A DNA stretch of 20,024 bases from Candidatus Nomurabacteria bacterium RIFOXYD2_FULL_35_12 (GCA_001786365.1 MFWK01000019.1:28433-48456); one strand, 5' to 3'. Numbered from the stretch's first letter, positions 1 through 7,413 are shown. Made by a program: numbers and translations. The notes: generated by a model not told the origin, from the sequence alone.

Positions 1-614
1 CCAAGCTGAATGTTGGCCTCTAGTCCACCCCGAGCAACATAAGCGAGTTCTGTAGCTGTAGAACCTAAATTTCTTACTGAACGAACTATTTTAGGAAAAT
101 TATGGTAAAGATCCAACTGAAATTGTTTTCCTTCTTCTAATTTTCCTGGAGATATTGTAACTATGGCATGATCAGTATGATCTTTTGAAATAAAAATTCT
201 TTTATCATTTAAATACGATCCCTTGCCCAATTCCGCATAAAAAAGAGAGTGGGAAATAGGATTGTAAACTACGCCAACAATCACATTACCCTTATGCACA
301 AGAGCAATCGAAACTGCAAAAATTGGAATACCATTTGCAAAATTCCTCGTCCCGTCCACAGGATCAACATGCCAGACAAAATCGCTTTTTCTACCTGTCA
401 TCCCCGTTTCTTCACCTAAAATTGAATGTTCCGGAAAAGCTTTTGATATTATTTTTTTTATTATATCTTCAGATTCCCCATCAGCCAAAGTCACAATACT
501 TTTATCTTCTTTCTGATCTTTCAATATTTCTGTCTCAAAGTATTTTTCTAAAACTTTCCCAGCTTTAAGTGCAGTTTTTATCGCTACTTTCAATTCTTTA
601 GATTTATTTTTCAT
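1..614 (-). CDS. Inositol monophosphatase family protein (partial, C-terminus cut by window edge)
   Basis: The frame read leftward from the ATG at 612-614 stays open to the window edge, giving about 204 N-terminal residues. Inositol-monophosphatase (SuhB/FBPase-like) signatures are visible: K-x-D-x-S-x-V-T-x-A-D near residues 35-45, the metal ligands in GEE (67-69), and DPVDGTRNF (84-92) with both metal-binding aspartates. GSTATELAYVARG follows further on. The family removes phosphate from inositol-1-phosphate or related sugar phosphates such as fructose-1,6-bisphosphate, using Mg2+; the substrate cannot be told here. The start lies 9 nt after the rpiB stop, so it is the third gene of a gap-rpiB operon. 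That setting makes a sugar-phosphate role (for example a gluconeogenic FBPase) as likely as inositol metabolism. The last catalytic motif (W-D-x-x-A) would lie outside the window. Confidence 0.9.
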   Translation of the reverse strand, partial: MKNKSKELKVAIKTALKAGKVLEKYFETEILKDQKEDKSIVTLADGESEDIIKKIISKAFPEHSILGEETGMTGRKSDFVWHVDPVDGTRNFANGIPIFAVSIALVHKGNVIVGVVYNPISHSLFYAELGKGSYLNDKRIFISKDHTDHAIVTISPGKLEEGKQFQLDLYHNFPKIVRSVRNLGSTATELAYVARGGLEANIQL

Positions 615-623
615 ATCAGCTAA

Positions 624-1103
624 TTATTTCTGTAAATCTATCTTATCTATCTTTGCCAACCTGCGAACATGGCGTTCATCACCAGAAAAAGGAGTGCTAA
701 TCCAAAGATTTACTGCTTCCATCATAGATTCTTCAGTAAAATATCTAGCGCCAAGAGAAAGGATGTTTGAATTGTTATGCTCTCTCGAACGAATAAGGAC
801 ATCAGCTTCATCATCCACCACGCTATGTGACTTGCCATAATAAACAATCGCTCTCACATGAGGAAACTTGTTCGCCACCATCGCTTCGCCTTCCCCTGTC
901 GCTCCAAGAATTATACCCTTTACTCTTTCCGGATCTTTTGAAACTTCCTTCGCAACAGGAATAACAAAATCCGGATAATCATCCCCTTCATTGTATTCAA
1001 ATGCGCCTTTGTCTACAACTTCGTGACCCGACGCTTTCAAAGAAGTCACAAGGAATTCCTTGAGCACATAACCTGCATGGTCTGTTCCAATAAATATTTT
1101 CAT
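624..1103 (-). CDS. rpiB: Ribose-5-phosphate isomerase B
   Basis: This 159-aa enzyme interconverts ribose-5-phosphate and ribulose-5-phosphate in the non-oxidative pentose phosphate pathway. It opens MKIFIGTDHAGY with the family's DHAG motif (8-11). It also has DYPDF (42-46), the anion-hole loop GATGEGEAMVANK (67-79) and SREHNNSNILSLGAR (106-120). The frame stays open 11 codons further upstream, but that would run into the end of gap. The ATG at 1101-1103 gives the canonical N-terminus and starts 1 nt after the gap stop, so the two genes are probably translationally coupled. The E. coli-type catalytic Cys is replaced by Gly67. Glu73 occupies the place of the glutamate base of the mycobacterial RpiB group, so the enzyme looks active but of the Glu type. 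Confidence 0.95.
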   Translation of the reverse strand: MKIFIGTDHAGYVLKEFLVTSLKASGHEVVDKGAFEYNEGDDYPDFVIPVAKEVSKDPERVKGIILGATGEGEAMVANKFPHVRAIVYYGKSHSVVDDEADVLIRSREHNNSNILSLGARYFTEESMMEAVNLWISTPFSGDERHVRRLAKIDKIDLQK

Positions 1104-1104
1104 T

Positions 1105-2151
1105 TTATTTAATCGTTCCCCCAGTTTTAATAACATGATCTACTAACGTATATGTATATCCCATTTCGTTATCATACCACCCCATAACTTTTACGAGGTT
1201 TCCACCCACGACACGAGTGAGTTTGAGGTCTGCAATAGAACCATAAGAACTTCCTAAAATATCGGAAGAAACGAGCTCTTCTTCGGTTACACCAAAAATC
1301 CCTTTCCACCTTTTATCTTTTGATGCTTTTTTAAGAATTTCATTCACCTCTTCAGCTGTCGTATCTTTTTTAGAAATAAAAGTAATATCAACGATTGATC
1401 CAGCAACCACAGGCACTCGCATTGAAATACCATCAAAAAGACCTGTGAGTTTTGTAAACGCTTTTGTAACTGCGATAGCTGCGCCAGTAGAAGAAGGCAC
1501 AATATTTTGTGCTGCAGCACGACCTTCACGAAAATCTTTCTTATTTGGTCCATCCACGATTCCTTGGCTCGCTGTATATCCATGCACTGTATTTAAAATC
1601 GCTTTTTCTATTCCTAAAGTTTCATCTAATATAGCAATAAGCGGTGAAGCAGCATTTGTCGTACAAGATGCGTTTGAAGTAATATCGCAAGTGCCAAATT
1701 TTTCTTCATTTACTCCGAGTAAAATCGTCTCACCTTTTACACTAACATCATCACCGCCTTTGGCTGGCGCAGAAATGACAACTTTTTTTGCACCTGCATC
1801 CAAATGCATTTTTGCTTTATCAAAAGTAGTGAAAAGTCCGGTAGATTCCACAACGACATCCACACCTAAATCTTTCCAAGGAAGTTTACTTGGTTCTTTT
1901 TCTGCTAAAACTTTCACCCTCTTGTTATCAATCACAATATAATTATCACCTGTCCCGTTAAAGACTTCAGCTCTAATGGGATGCTTCCATTCTCGATAAA
2001 CCGTATCGTATTTTAAAAGATAAGCCATATTCTCCACACTTCCTAAATCATTCACTGCCACTATCTCAATCTCCGGCCTATCCCAAGCGACTTTTAAAAA
2101 GGCCCGACCGATTCTCCCAAAACCATTGATTCCAACTTTGATTGTTTTCAT
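1105..2151 (-). CDS. gap: Glyceraldehyde-3-phosphate dehydrogenase
   Basis: This 348-aa protein is full length for the family. It oxidises glyceraldehyde-3-phosphate to 1,3-bisphosphoglycerate with NAD(P)+ in glycolysis. The Rossmann motif INGFGRIGR lies at residues 8-16. ND at 34-35 follows the second strand, where Asp usually favours NAD. The active-site Cys163 sits in SNASCTTN (159-166), and His190 in NTVHGYT is the base. The C-terminal WYDNEMGY motif is present. It heads the gap-rpiB-IMPase operon on the minus strand. An extended -10 box (TGG TATAGT) ends 6 nt before the ATG, so the mRNA is predicted to be leaderless. The promoter sits in the 24-nt space behind the toxin-antitoxin genes. 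Confidence 0.97.
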   Translation of the reverse strand: MKTIKVGINGFGRIGRAFLKVAWDRPEIEIVAVNDLGSVENMAYLLKYDTVYREWKHPIRAEVFNGTGDNYIVIDNKRVKVLAEKEPSKLPWKDLGVDVVVESTGLFTTFDKAKMHLDAGAKKVVISAPAKGGDDVSVKGETILLGVNEEKFGTCDITSNASCTTNAASPLIAILDETLGIEKAILNTVHGYTASQGIVDGPNKKDFREGRAAAQNIVPSSTGAAIAVTKAFTKLTGLFDGISMRVPVVAGSIVDITFISKKDTTAEEVNEILKKASKDKRWKGIFGVTEEELVSSDILGSSYGSIADLKLTRVVGGNLVKVMGWYDNEMGYTYTLVDHVIKTGGTIK

Positions 2152-2157
2152 ATTATT

Positions 2158-2166
2158 ACTATACCA
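2158..2166 (-). promoter_or_regulatory. Extended -10 promoter for gap
   Basis: On the minus strand TGG-TATAGT is followed by 6 nt (AATAAT) and then the gap ATG at 2151. No clear -35 hexamer is seen. This layout places the transcription start at or next to the A of ATG, so a leaderless mRNA is inferred. Confidence 0.65.
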
Positions 2167-2175
2167 CTTTTTGAA

Positions 2176-2505
2176 TTAAATTTTAATTTCTAATTTACCT
2201 CCAAGCGTACTAGAGAGCTTTTTCAAAAAAGAAAGTGTTGGATTATAATTTCCAGATTCAAGACGAGAAATAGCAGATTGTTTTGTGCCAAGTTTTTTTG
2301 CCAAATCTTTTTGAGACATCTTACTCTCAATTCTCTTTCTAAGAATAGCTCTAATGATAGAATATTCTGGTTCTAGATCATCGTAAGATTTTCTAAACTT
2401 TGGATCTTTTAGCCACTCTTTTTTTACATCAGAAAAAGATATTGGTTCATATTTCCCAACTTCTTCATCTGAAACATTATATTTTAACTTTTTATATTTT
2501 TTCAT
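2176..2505 (-). CDS. higA: XRE-family antitoxin (HigA-like)
   Basis: This 109-aa protein has a C-terminal helix-turn-helix of the XRE/Cro type at residues about 52-100. The core is KMSQKDLAKKLGTKQSAIS followed by RLESGNYNPTLSFLKKL, with the conserved Q (DLA), S-R-x-E and N-P-T positions. It lies 29 nt downstream of a HigB/Gp49-like toxin gene. That toxin-then-antitoxin order is typical of higBA loci. By family knowledge it binds and neutralises the toxin and represses the operon. A 10-bp palindrome (2520-2529) just upstream could be its operator. A weak -10-like stretch (TATAAA) directly before the ATG may give the antitoxin its own transcript. The symbol is by family similarity. Confidence 0.85.
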   Translation of the reverse strand: MKKYKKLKYNVSDEEVGKYEPISFSDVKKEWLKDPKFRKSYDDLEPEYSIIRAILRKRIESKMSQKDLAKKLGTKQSAISRLESGNYNPTLSFLKKLSSTLGGKLEIKI

Positions 2506-2519
2506 ATATTTATAGTATT

Positions 2520-2529
2520 ACATATATGT
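2520..2529. promoter_or_regulatory. 10-bp palindrome between higB and higA (possible operator)
   Basis: ACATATATGT is a perfect 10-bp palindrome in the 29-nt gap between toxin and antitoxin genes. Its position would suit HigA binding, but AT-only palindromes are common in DNA of this composition, so the call is weak. Confidence 0.25.
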
Positions 2530-2534
2530 GATAT

Positions 2535-2840
2535 TTATGCAAGTTGTTTTTGTCTTTTTCTTGCTAATTCCAAGTCTCTTTTTAATATTTTAGCTTGTTT
2601 TTTAAGGACAATATGAAGAACAACAGCTTCTTGCTTTGAAAATGCATAGAAAATTCTCACACCTGTTCCAAGACATCTTAATTCAAACAACCCTCTACCT
2701 AAACTTTTACTGTGTGGAAGACTTATTTCATTACCTGATATTGCAAGTATGTCTAAAGCTTTCGTTATATTAGACGCAAAAGGTTCTTCAAAAGAATTAA
2801 CATTCTCTAAGATTTTTTTATTAAAAAATGAGATGTCCAT
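2535..2840 (-). CDS. higB: HigB/Gp49-like (RelE superfamily) mRNA interferase toxin
   Basis: This 101-aa protein matches the phage-derived Gp49-like/HigB family. It has LPHSKSLGRGLFELRCLGTGVR, where the family shows LP.SK.L..GL.ELR followed by an Arg-rich strand. Next comes the hydrophobic strand IFYAF and then VVLHIVLKKQAKI before a basic C-terminal helix rich in Lys and Arg. Members cut mRNA on the ribosome and are held in check by the adjacent XRE antitoxin. The gene starts 3 nt after the stop of the upstream membrane protein gene and is followed by higA, so all three are probably co-transcribed. Confidence 0.85.
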   Translation of the reverse strand: MDISFFNKKILENVNSFEEPFASNITKALDILAISGNEISLPHSKSLGRGLFELRCLGTGVRIFYAFSKQEAVVLHIVLKKQAKILKRDLELARKRQKQLA

Positions 2841-2843
2841 TTA

Positions 2844-3083
2844 TTAAATTTTATTTCTATTTTTAATTTTTCCATAAAGCCAGCCGATAAAAGAACCAAA
2901 AAATATAAAAAGTAAAACTAATCCATAATTTATTAAACAATACCCTCCTTCAGCCCCACTACAAAAAAAGGCATCAGAAATAGAAACTTTTCCCGTATTT
3001 TGTAAACTTAAAATTACAAAAACTAAACAAAATAAAACTAATCCTATAATTCCACCCTTCACATTCATTGATAAGTTTTTCAT
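2844..3083 (-). CDS. Small two-helix membrane protein
   Basis: This 79-aa protein has two predicted transmembrane helices, at about residues 10-27 (IIGLVLFCLVFVILSLQ) and 51-68 (INYGLVLLFIFFGSFIGWLY). A short loop with two Cys lies between them, and the tail KIKNRNKI is basic. The I-L-S-L-Q-N-T and G-x-x-I-G-W pattern recalls LapA-type small membrane proteins, but the match is too loose to name it. An internal Met at residue 6 is possible. The first Met is chosen because an extended -10 box (TGA TATAAT) ends exactly 6 nt before it. It lies 3 nt upstream of higB, and its promoter is back to back with that of dnaE. Confidence 0.65.
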   Translation of the reverse strand: MKNLSMNVKGGIIGLVLFCLVFVILSLQNTGKVSISDAFFCSGAEGGYCLINYGLVLLFIFFGSFIGWLYGKIKNRNKI

Positions 3084-3089
3084 TCTGAT

Positions 3090-3098
3090 ATTATATCA
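3090..3098 (-). promoter_or_regulatory. Extended -10 promoter for the membrane protein / higBA unit
   Basis: On the minus strand TGA-TATAAT is followed by 6 nt and then the ATG at 3083. It points away from the dnaE promoter only 14 nt to the right. Confidence 0.65.
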
Positions 3099-3112
3099 AA
3101 AACACAAAAAAG

Positions 3113-3121
3113 TGCTATTAT
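3113..3121 (+). promoter_or_regulatory. Extended -10 promoter for dnaE
   Basis: TGC-TATTAT is followed by 7 nt and then the dnaE ATG at 3129, predicting a leaderless transcript. A -35 for this promoter would overlap the divergent -10 at 3090-3098. Confidence 0.65.
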
Positions 3122-3128
3122 ATGAAAA

Positions 3129-6100
3129 ATGGAAAAAAGCTTTATACACTTACATACGCATAGCCATTACTCCTTATTAGACGGGCTTTCAAAACCTGAG
3201 GATTTAGTGGCTCTCGCTAAAAAATACAAAATGTCAGCTATCGCTCTGACGGACCATGGCAATATGTATGGCGCAATTGAATTTTACAAACTCGCCAAAA
3301 AAGAAGGTATCAAACCCATCATCGGAGTGGAGGCTTATATGACTGCCGGAAATCGTAAGGATAGGACGACAGAAGTTGGAGGCACAAAGAGATACTACCA
3401 TTTAATTTTGCTCGCAAAGAATTTGGAAGGTTATAAAAATCTGATGAAGCTGGTCACCATTGCAAACTTGGAAGGATATTATTACAAACCAAGAATGGAT
3501 AAAGAAATTTTACGAAAATATTCTAAGGGTATTATTGCTTTGTCGGGATGTTTAGGTGGAGAACTTTCCCAAACAATTTTAAAAGGTGATATGAAAAAAG
3601 CTGACGAGTTGGTTCTCGAATATCAAGATATTTTTAGAAAAGAAAATTATTTTATAGAAATTCAATGTCACCCATCGGTAGAAAACGACAAAGAAGTTCG
3701 TTCTGCACTAATAGCCCTAGGCAAAAAACATAATATACCAGTAGTCGCTACCCAAGACTCACATTACGAGTGCAACGAAGACCATGAAGCTCATCACACC
3801 TTGCTTCAAATAAATACTCAGGGTGATGGAAAAGAAGGATCTAAATTTGAATTTTCTAATGATGATTTCTCTTTTATTGATACAGAAAAAGCTTTCGAAG
3901 TGTTTAAAGATATTCCAGAAGCGGTAGAAAACACAGCAAAAATAGCTGATATGTGTAATTTAGAACTTGAACTCGGTAAATGGGTTTTCCCTGATTTTAA
4001 AGTAGAGGATGGAAAAAGTTATGATGAAAAACTTCGCGAGCTTACCTATGAAGGTTTTAAAAGATTAAATTTAGAAAAAACACCAACAATAATAGAGCGC
4101 ATAGAATATGAATTAAAAGTTATAAAAGATAAAGGTTACGCTCCGTATTTCCTCGTCGTTGGCGACCTACTACGTCATGCCAAAGAAAATAAAATTCTAA
4201 CTACGATTAGAGGATCCGTCGCAGGCTCAATGGCTACCTACCTTCTAGGCATCACAAATGTTAACCCTATAGAATACAAACTCCCATTCGAAAGATTTTT
4301 AAACCCATTTCGTCCATCACCACCTGATATCGATATGGATTTTGCCGACAACAGACGGGATGAAATGATCGAATATGTAAAGAGTAAATATGGTGAAGAT
4401 AAAGTAGCACAAATAGGAACTTTTGGAACCATGATGGCGCGTGGCGCAGTGAGGGATGTTGCCAGAGCACTGGCTTACCCTTATGTTATCGGCGACAGAA
4501 TTTCTAAAATGATTCCGATGGGCTCTCAAGGTATGCCGATGACGATAGATTATGCGATGGAAATAGTGCCAGAGCTAAAAGATGCTTATGATAAAGAAAA
4601 AGATACTAAAAAAATAATAGATTTGGCAAAAAAAATGGAAGGCTGTGTCAGACACATTTCTGTGCACGCAGCCGGTGTAGTCATCTCCCCTCTACCTCTC
4701 GTAGAATATGTTCCGCTCCAATACGATCCAAAAGGAGAAAATAAAATAATCACTCAATATGACATGTATAACATTGAAGAGGCTGGACTTTTGAAATTCG
4801 ACTTTCTTGGAATTAGAAACTTAGCAATTTTAGCAGATGCAGTCAGTCTAGTAAAAAGATTTTACAATATAGACATAGATATAGAACGTATTCCCCTTGA
4901 TGACAAAAAAACTTTTTCTCTTTTAGCCAAAGGACAAACTGAAGGACTTTTCCAATTAAACGGCTCCGGCATGACCAGATATCTAAAAGAATTAAAGCCC
5001 ACATCTATTCACGATATTAATGCGATGGTGGCCTTATATCGTCCGGGTCCGATGGAATCTATTCCAGAATATATCAAACGAAAACACAATCCTATTCTGG
5101 TTAAATATTTAGACCCCCGAATGAAAAAATTCTTAGGAGAATCATATGGGCTCATCGTCTATCAAGATGACCTACTTTTCTGCGCCATAGAACTTGCCGG
5201 TTACAACTGGGAAGAAGCAGATAAATTCCGTAAAGCTGTCGGTAAAAAAATACCAAAAGAAATGGCGGCACAAAGAGAAAAATTTACCAAAGGAATAATT
5301 ACAAACGGACAAACTCCTGAATTTGCAGAAAAACTCTGGAAACTTTTTGAACCGTTCCAAGCTTACGGTTTCAACAAAGCACACGCTGCCTCTTATGGCA
5401 AAGTCGCCTATCAGACGGCTTACATGAAAGCAAATTATCCTGTAGAATATATGGCCGCTATACTCACTGCCGAATCCGGCGATGTAGAGAAAATTTCTGA
5501 AATCATTGAAGAATGTAAAAATATGAATATCGCTGTTCTTCCTCCGCACATAAATGAAAGTTATGGAGGATTCACTTGCTTACCAAATGAAAAAGACACA
5601 GTCATAAGTGATAAAAATAAAAGTAAAAAAATTAGATTTGGATTTTATACAATTAAAAATTTAGGAACAGATATTTCAGACGCTATTATTTCTGAGAGGA
5701 AACTAAATCCTGCCCACAATGCTGAAGGCATAGCTTCTGCAGGCGGGGGTAAATTCAAATCAATTTCAGACTTCCTAGATAGAATAAAACATAAAAATTT
5801 AAATAAAAAATCAATGGAAGCGTTGATAAAATCTGGATGTATGGATGATTGGGCAGATCGAGGAATTTTGTTATCCAACTTAGAAGCAATGCTCGAATAC
5901 AATCACGAAACAAATAAACAAGATAAAAACCAAATCTCCCTTTTTGGAACTTTAAAAACAGAAATACCTTCTTTTAAACTTGAAACAGGAACAAATGCGA
6001 CCCAAGCAGAAAAGCTACTTTGGGAAAAAGAATTACTTGGACTTTATATTTCTGGACATCCACTCGATCGTATTCGCGAAAAGTTGGAAAGTAAAAACAT

Positions 6101-6380
6101 GAATATAAAAAAAATAAAAGAAGAGGTGAGAAATGGAATGCAAATAACCATAGGAGGGATAATAGAAACAGTAAGACAAGTCATCACAAAAAACAATGAA
6201 AGAATGGCATTCTTAAAAATCGCGGACTTTACGGATTCTATAGAAGCTGTGGCTTTTCCTTCTCTCTATAAAGAATCAATAGATGTATTAGCTCCAGAAA
6301 AATGTATAGCTCTTTCCGGTAAAGTCTCTTTGCGTAATGGCGAAAAGAGCATTATAATAGAAGCGGTCAAAGAGATTTAA
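3129..6380 (+). CDS. dnaE: DNA polymerase III alpha subunit
   Basis: This is the 1083-aa replicative C-family DNA polymerase. Domains in order are PHP (1 to about 280), palm/thumb/fingers (about 290-900) and a C-terminal OB-fold region (about 990-1083, TIGGIIETVRQ onward). Catalytic aspartates are D400 and D402 in PDIDMDF and D558 in KFDFLG. GSVAGSM and YRPGPMES are typical DnaE1 motifs. The PHP domain keeps all nine metal-ligand positions: H9, H11, D18, H43, E68, H91, C141, D210 and H212. In species with such a site the PHP domain supplies 3'-5' proofreading. The length is slightly below that of E. coli DnaE (1160 aa), with a reduced C-terminus. The gene stands alone on the plus strand and is probably leaderless. 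Its stop directly abuts the stop of the convergent gene, with no room for a terminator. Confidence 0.97.
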   Translation: MEKSFIHLHTHSHYSLLDGLSKPEDLVALAKKYKMSAIALTDHGNMYGAIEFYKLAKKEGIKPIIGVEAYMTAGNRKDRTTEVGGTKRYYHLILLAKNLEGYKNLMKLVTIANLEGYYYKPRMDKEILRKYSKGIIALSGCLGGELSQTILKGDMKKADELVLEYQDIFRKENYFIEIQCHPSVENDKEVRSALIALGKKHNIPVVATQDSHYECNEDHEAHHTLLQINTQGDGKEGSKFEFSNDDFSFIDTEKAFEVFKDIPEAVENTAKIADMCNLELELGKWVFPDFKVEDGKSYDEKLRELTYEGFKRLNLEKTPTIIERIEYELKVIKDKGYAPYFLVVGDLLRHAKENKILTTIRGSVAGSMATYLLGITNVNPIEYKLPFERFLNPFRPSPPDIDMDFADNRRDEMIEYVKSKYGEDKVAQIGTFGTMMARGAVRDVARALAYPYVIGDRISKMIPMGSQGMPMTIDYAMEIVPELKDAYDKEKDTKKIIDLAKKMEGCVRHISVHAAGVVISPLPLVEYVPLQYDPKGENKIITQYDMYNIEEAGLLKFDFLGIRNLAILADAVSLVKRFYNIDIDIERIPLDDKKTFSLLAKGQTEGLFQLNGSGMTRYLKELKPTSIHDINAMVALYRPGPMESIPEYIKRKHNPILVKYLDPRMKKFLGESYGLIVYQDDLLFCAIELAGYNWEEADKFRKAVGKKIPKEMAAQREKFTKGIITNGQTPEFAEKLWKLFEPFQAYGFNKAHAASYGKVAYQTAYMKANYPVEYMAAILTAESGDVEKISEIIEECKNMNIAVLPPHINESYGGFTCLPNEKDTVISDKNKSKKIRFGFYTIKNLGTDISDAIISERKLNPAHNAEGIASAGGGKFKSISDFLDRIKHKNLNKKSMEALIKSGCMDDWADRGILLSNLEAMLEYNHETNKQDKNQISLFGTLKTEIPSFKLETGTNATQAEKLLWEKELLGLYISGHPLDRIREKLESKNMNIKKIKEEVRNGMQITIGGIIETVRQVITKNNERMAFLKIADFTDSIEAVAFPSLYKESIDVLAPEKCIALSGKVSLRNGEKSIIIEAVKEI

Positions 6381-6596
6381 CTAATGATAGTCTTGTTTTC
6401 TCAAAAGAATATTTCTTGCTTCTTTTATTGCATATTCTATAGAGCATTCTCCTTTTTCTAAACACTCAACAAGAGTATTTAAAGTAGGGATTTCAAAATC
6501 ATTGGCTCCGACTAGAGCAACTTCGTCACGAATAGCCAAAATTTCCATTTTTGCTTTTTCTACTTTAGGATCTTTTACTATTAGTATTTCACGCAT
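6381..6596 (-). CDS. Hypothetical protein (71 aa)
   Basis: I do not recognise this protein. It begins with a short beta-rich stretch (REILIV) followed by charged helices: residues 11-25, then about 40-68 with ECLEKGECSIEYAIKEARNILL. It is predicted soluble, with two Cys spaced seven apart that do not form a CxxC motif. It follows pth by 11 nt on the same strand, so it is probably co-transcribed with it. Its stop codon touches the dnaE stop with zero spacing. The compact position and coding-like composition support a real gene. Confidence 0.6.
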   Translation of the reverse strand: MREILIVKDPKVEKAKMEILAIRDEVALVGANDFEIPTLNTLVECLEKGECSIEYAIKEARNILLRKQDYH

Positions 6597-6607
6597 ATTT
6601 TTTATTA

Positions 6608-7138
6608 TTAATTATAAAGACTCATTGCTTTTTCTTTGCCTTCTGTAAAAATAGTTTCTATTGCTTCAGAAATTTTCTTTGAAAGTTTTTTGATAGTTTC
6701 TAATTCTGACTTTTTGTATTCTCCCAATAAGAAATTAAGCATCACTTTCTCCCCTTTTGGTTTTTTTACCACGCCTTTTGGTGTGGCAGGAGAAATACCC
6801 ACTCGAATACGCAAAAATTCCTGACTTTTTAGAGCCTTTATTACGGAATTCAAACCATTATGTCCACCAGAAGAACGATTAAAAGAAATTTTAATTTTTC
6901 CAAGTGGTAAGTCCACATCATCATAAATCACAATAAGATTTTCTAAATCTTTTTTTGATTTTACGAGTGGGGCCACAGCTTTGCCGGAATTATTCATAAA
7001 ATTGTCTGGTGTAAGAAATTTAATTTTAAGCTTATCTTCTAATTTTTTCTCCACCAAGCCAACCATAATACGCCCAGTATTGTGTCTGGTATTTTCATAT
7101 TCCGCGCCCGGATTACCTAAACCAACGACTAATTTCAT
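6608..7138 (-). CDS. pth: Peptidyl-tRNA hydrolase
   Basis: This 176-aa protein cleaves the ester bond of peptidyl-tRNAs that drop off ribosomes, recycling tRNA. It opens MKLVVGLGNPGAEYENTRHN, with N9 and the catalytic H19. It also has FMNNSGKAV (47-55), YDDVDLPLG (72-80, with the Asp that orients His at D73) and SSGGHNGLNS (89-98). The ATG at 7138 is chosen over an in-frame Met six codons upstream because it gives the canonical N-terminus. It also lies 6 nt after an extended -10 box, TGT-TATTAT. About 20 residues usually found between the first helix and the F-M-N motif are missing (around residues 30-42), so the protein is shorter than the usual 185-195 aa. The core active site is intact. 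Confidence 0.95.
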   Translation of the reverse strand: MKLVVGLGNPGAEYENTRHNTGRIMVGLVEKKLEDKLKIKFLTPDNFMNNSGKAVAPLVKSKKDLENLIVIYDDVDLPLGKIKISFNRSSGGHNGLNSVIKALKSQEFLRIRVGISPATPKGVVKKPKGEKVMLNFLLGEYKKSELETIKKLSKKISEAIETIFTEGKEKAMSLYN

Positions 7139-7144
7139 AATTAC

Positions 7145-7153
7145 ATAATAACA
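7145..7153 (-). promoter_or_regulatory. Extended -10 promoter for pth
   Basis: On the minus strand TGT-TATTAT is followed by 6 nt (GTAATT) and then the pth ATG at 7138, giving a predicted leaderless start. Confidence 0.65.
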
Positions 7154-7184
7154 CAAAATTCAATTCACCTCACCCCCTTTCTTT

Positions 7185-7209
7185 CCCCTCTCCTTAATAA
7201 GGAGAGGGG
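7185..7209. repeat. GC-rich palindromic repeat between pth and lepB
   Basis: Two perfect 11-bp arms, CCCCTCTCCTT (7185-7195) and its complement (7199-7209), enclose a 3-nt loop. Flanking C-rich and G-rich stretches (ACCTCACCCCC on the left, TTGGGGAGAGGT on the right) partly extend the dyad to about 7167-7221. It lies upstream of both divergent genes, so it is unlikely to be a terminator for either. It resembles the CCTCTCC...GGAGAGG palindromes dispersed in many bacterial genomes (from memory, not searched). Confidence 0.7.
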
Positions 7210-7270
7210 TTGGGGAGAGGTCTATAATCTATTACAAAACAAATTATCCATCTATGTCAAGGATTTTTTG

Positions 7271-7279
7271 TGCTATGAT
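7271..7279 (+). promoter_or_regulatory. Extended -10 promoter upstream of lepB
   Basis: TGC-TATGAT matches the extended -10 boxes of the other units and is identical to that of the 41-aa protein gene at 17141. The first ATG downstream is at 7290, 10 nt away, and opens an 11-codon ORF (MVPLEAAIAI, stop at 7320-7322). The lepB ATG is now 133 nt away, apparently because of the palindromic element at 7294-7413. Confidence 0.55.
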
Positions 7280-7293
7280 ATTGCTACATATGG

Positions 7294-7413
7294 TCCCGTT
7301 AGAAGCCGCGATCGCAATATAAATATAAACAAAAATATGAAAACAAATGTAGAGAAAATTAATAACTTAATATATCAGACACGCGAGTTGATCGCGATCT
7401 GCTTCTAACGGGA
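7294..7413. mobile_element. MITE-like element with 13-bp inverted repeats, inserted at the lepB start
   Basis: TCCCGTTAGAAGC at 7294-7306 is perfectly complementary to 7401-7413. An inner 6-bp pairing follows (7310-7315 with 7394-7399), leaving a 78-nt AT-rich centre. The direct repeat TGG flanks it at 7291-7293 and 7414-7416 (ATGG if the shared end base is counted), as expected for a target-site duplication. It encodes no transposase. It contains a 23-codon ORF (7337-7408) whose TAA ends 4 nt before the lepB ATG. The A of the lepB ATG is the last base of the right arm. A cis-regulatory hairpin is the alternative reading. Confidence 0.6.
7337..7408 (+). CDS. Possible 23-codon leader ORF upstream of lepB
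   Basis: The ATG at 7337 opens MKTNVEKINNLIYQTRELIAICF and stops at TAA 7406-7408, 4 nt before the lepB ATG. The spacing would allow translational coupling, and the stop lies in the right arm of the inverted repeat. There is no Shine-Dalgarno sequence and no recognisable family. It may be chance coding within a non-coding mobile element. Confidence 0.25.
   Translation: MKTNVEKINNLIYQTRELIAICF

Noticed and set aside
323..568. 81-codon plus-strand frame near the left edge
   Set aside because: It is antisense to the inositol-monophosphatase-family gene, which has clear catalytic motifs over the same bases.
1445..1942. 165-codon plus-strand open frame opposite gap
   Set aside because: It lies wholly antisense to the well-supported gap gene, has no promoter or family motif, and its sequence is the mirror of conserved GAPDH codons.
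3123..3131. Alternative dnaE start at the out-of-frame ATG at 3122-3124
   Set aside because: It is not in frame with the PHP domain. The ATG at 3129 gives the canonical N-terminus and the right spacing from the -10 box.
5172..5549. 125-codon minus-strand frame inside dnaE
   Set aside because: It is antisense to conserved DnaE sequence. Codon use and protein composition look like a reverse-strand shadow.
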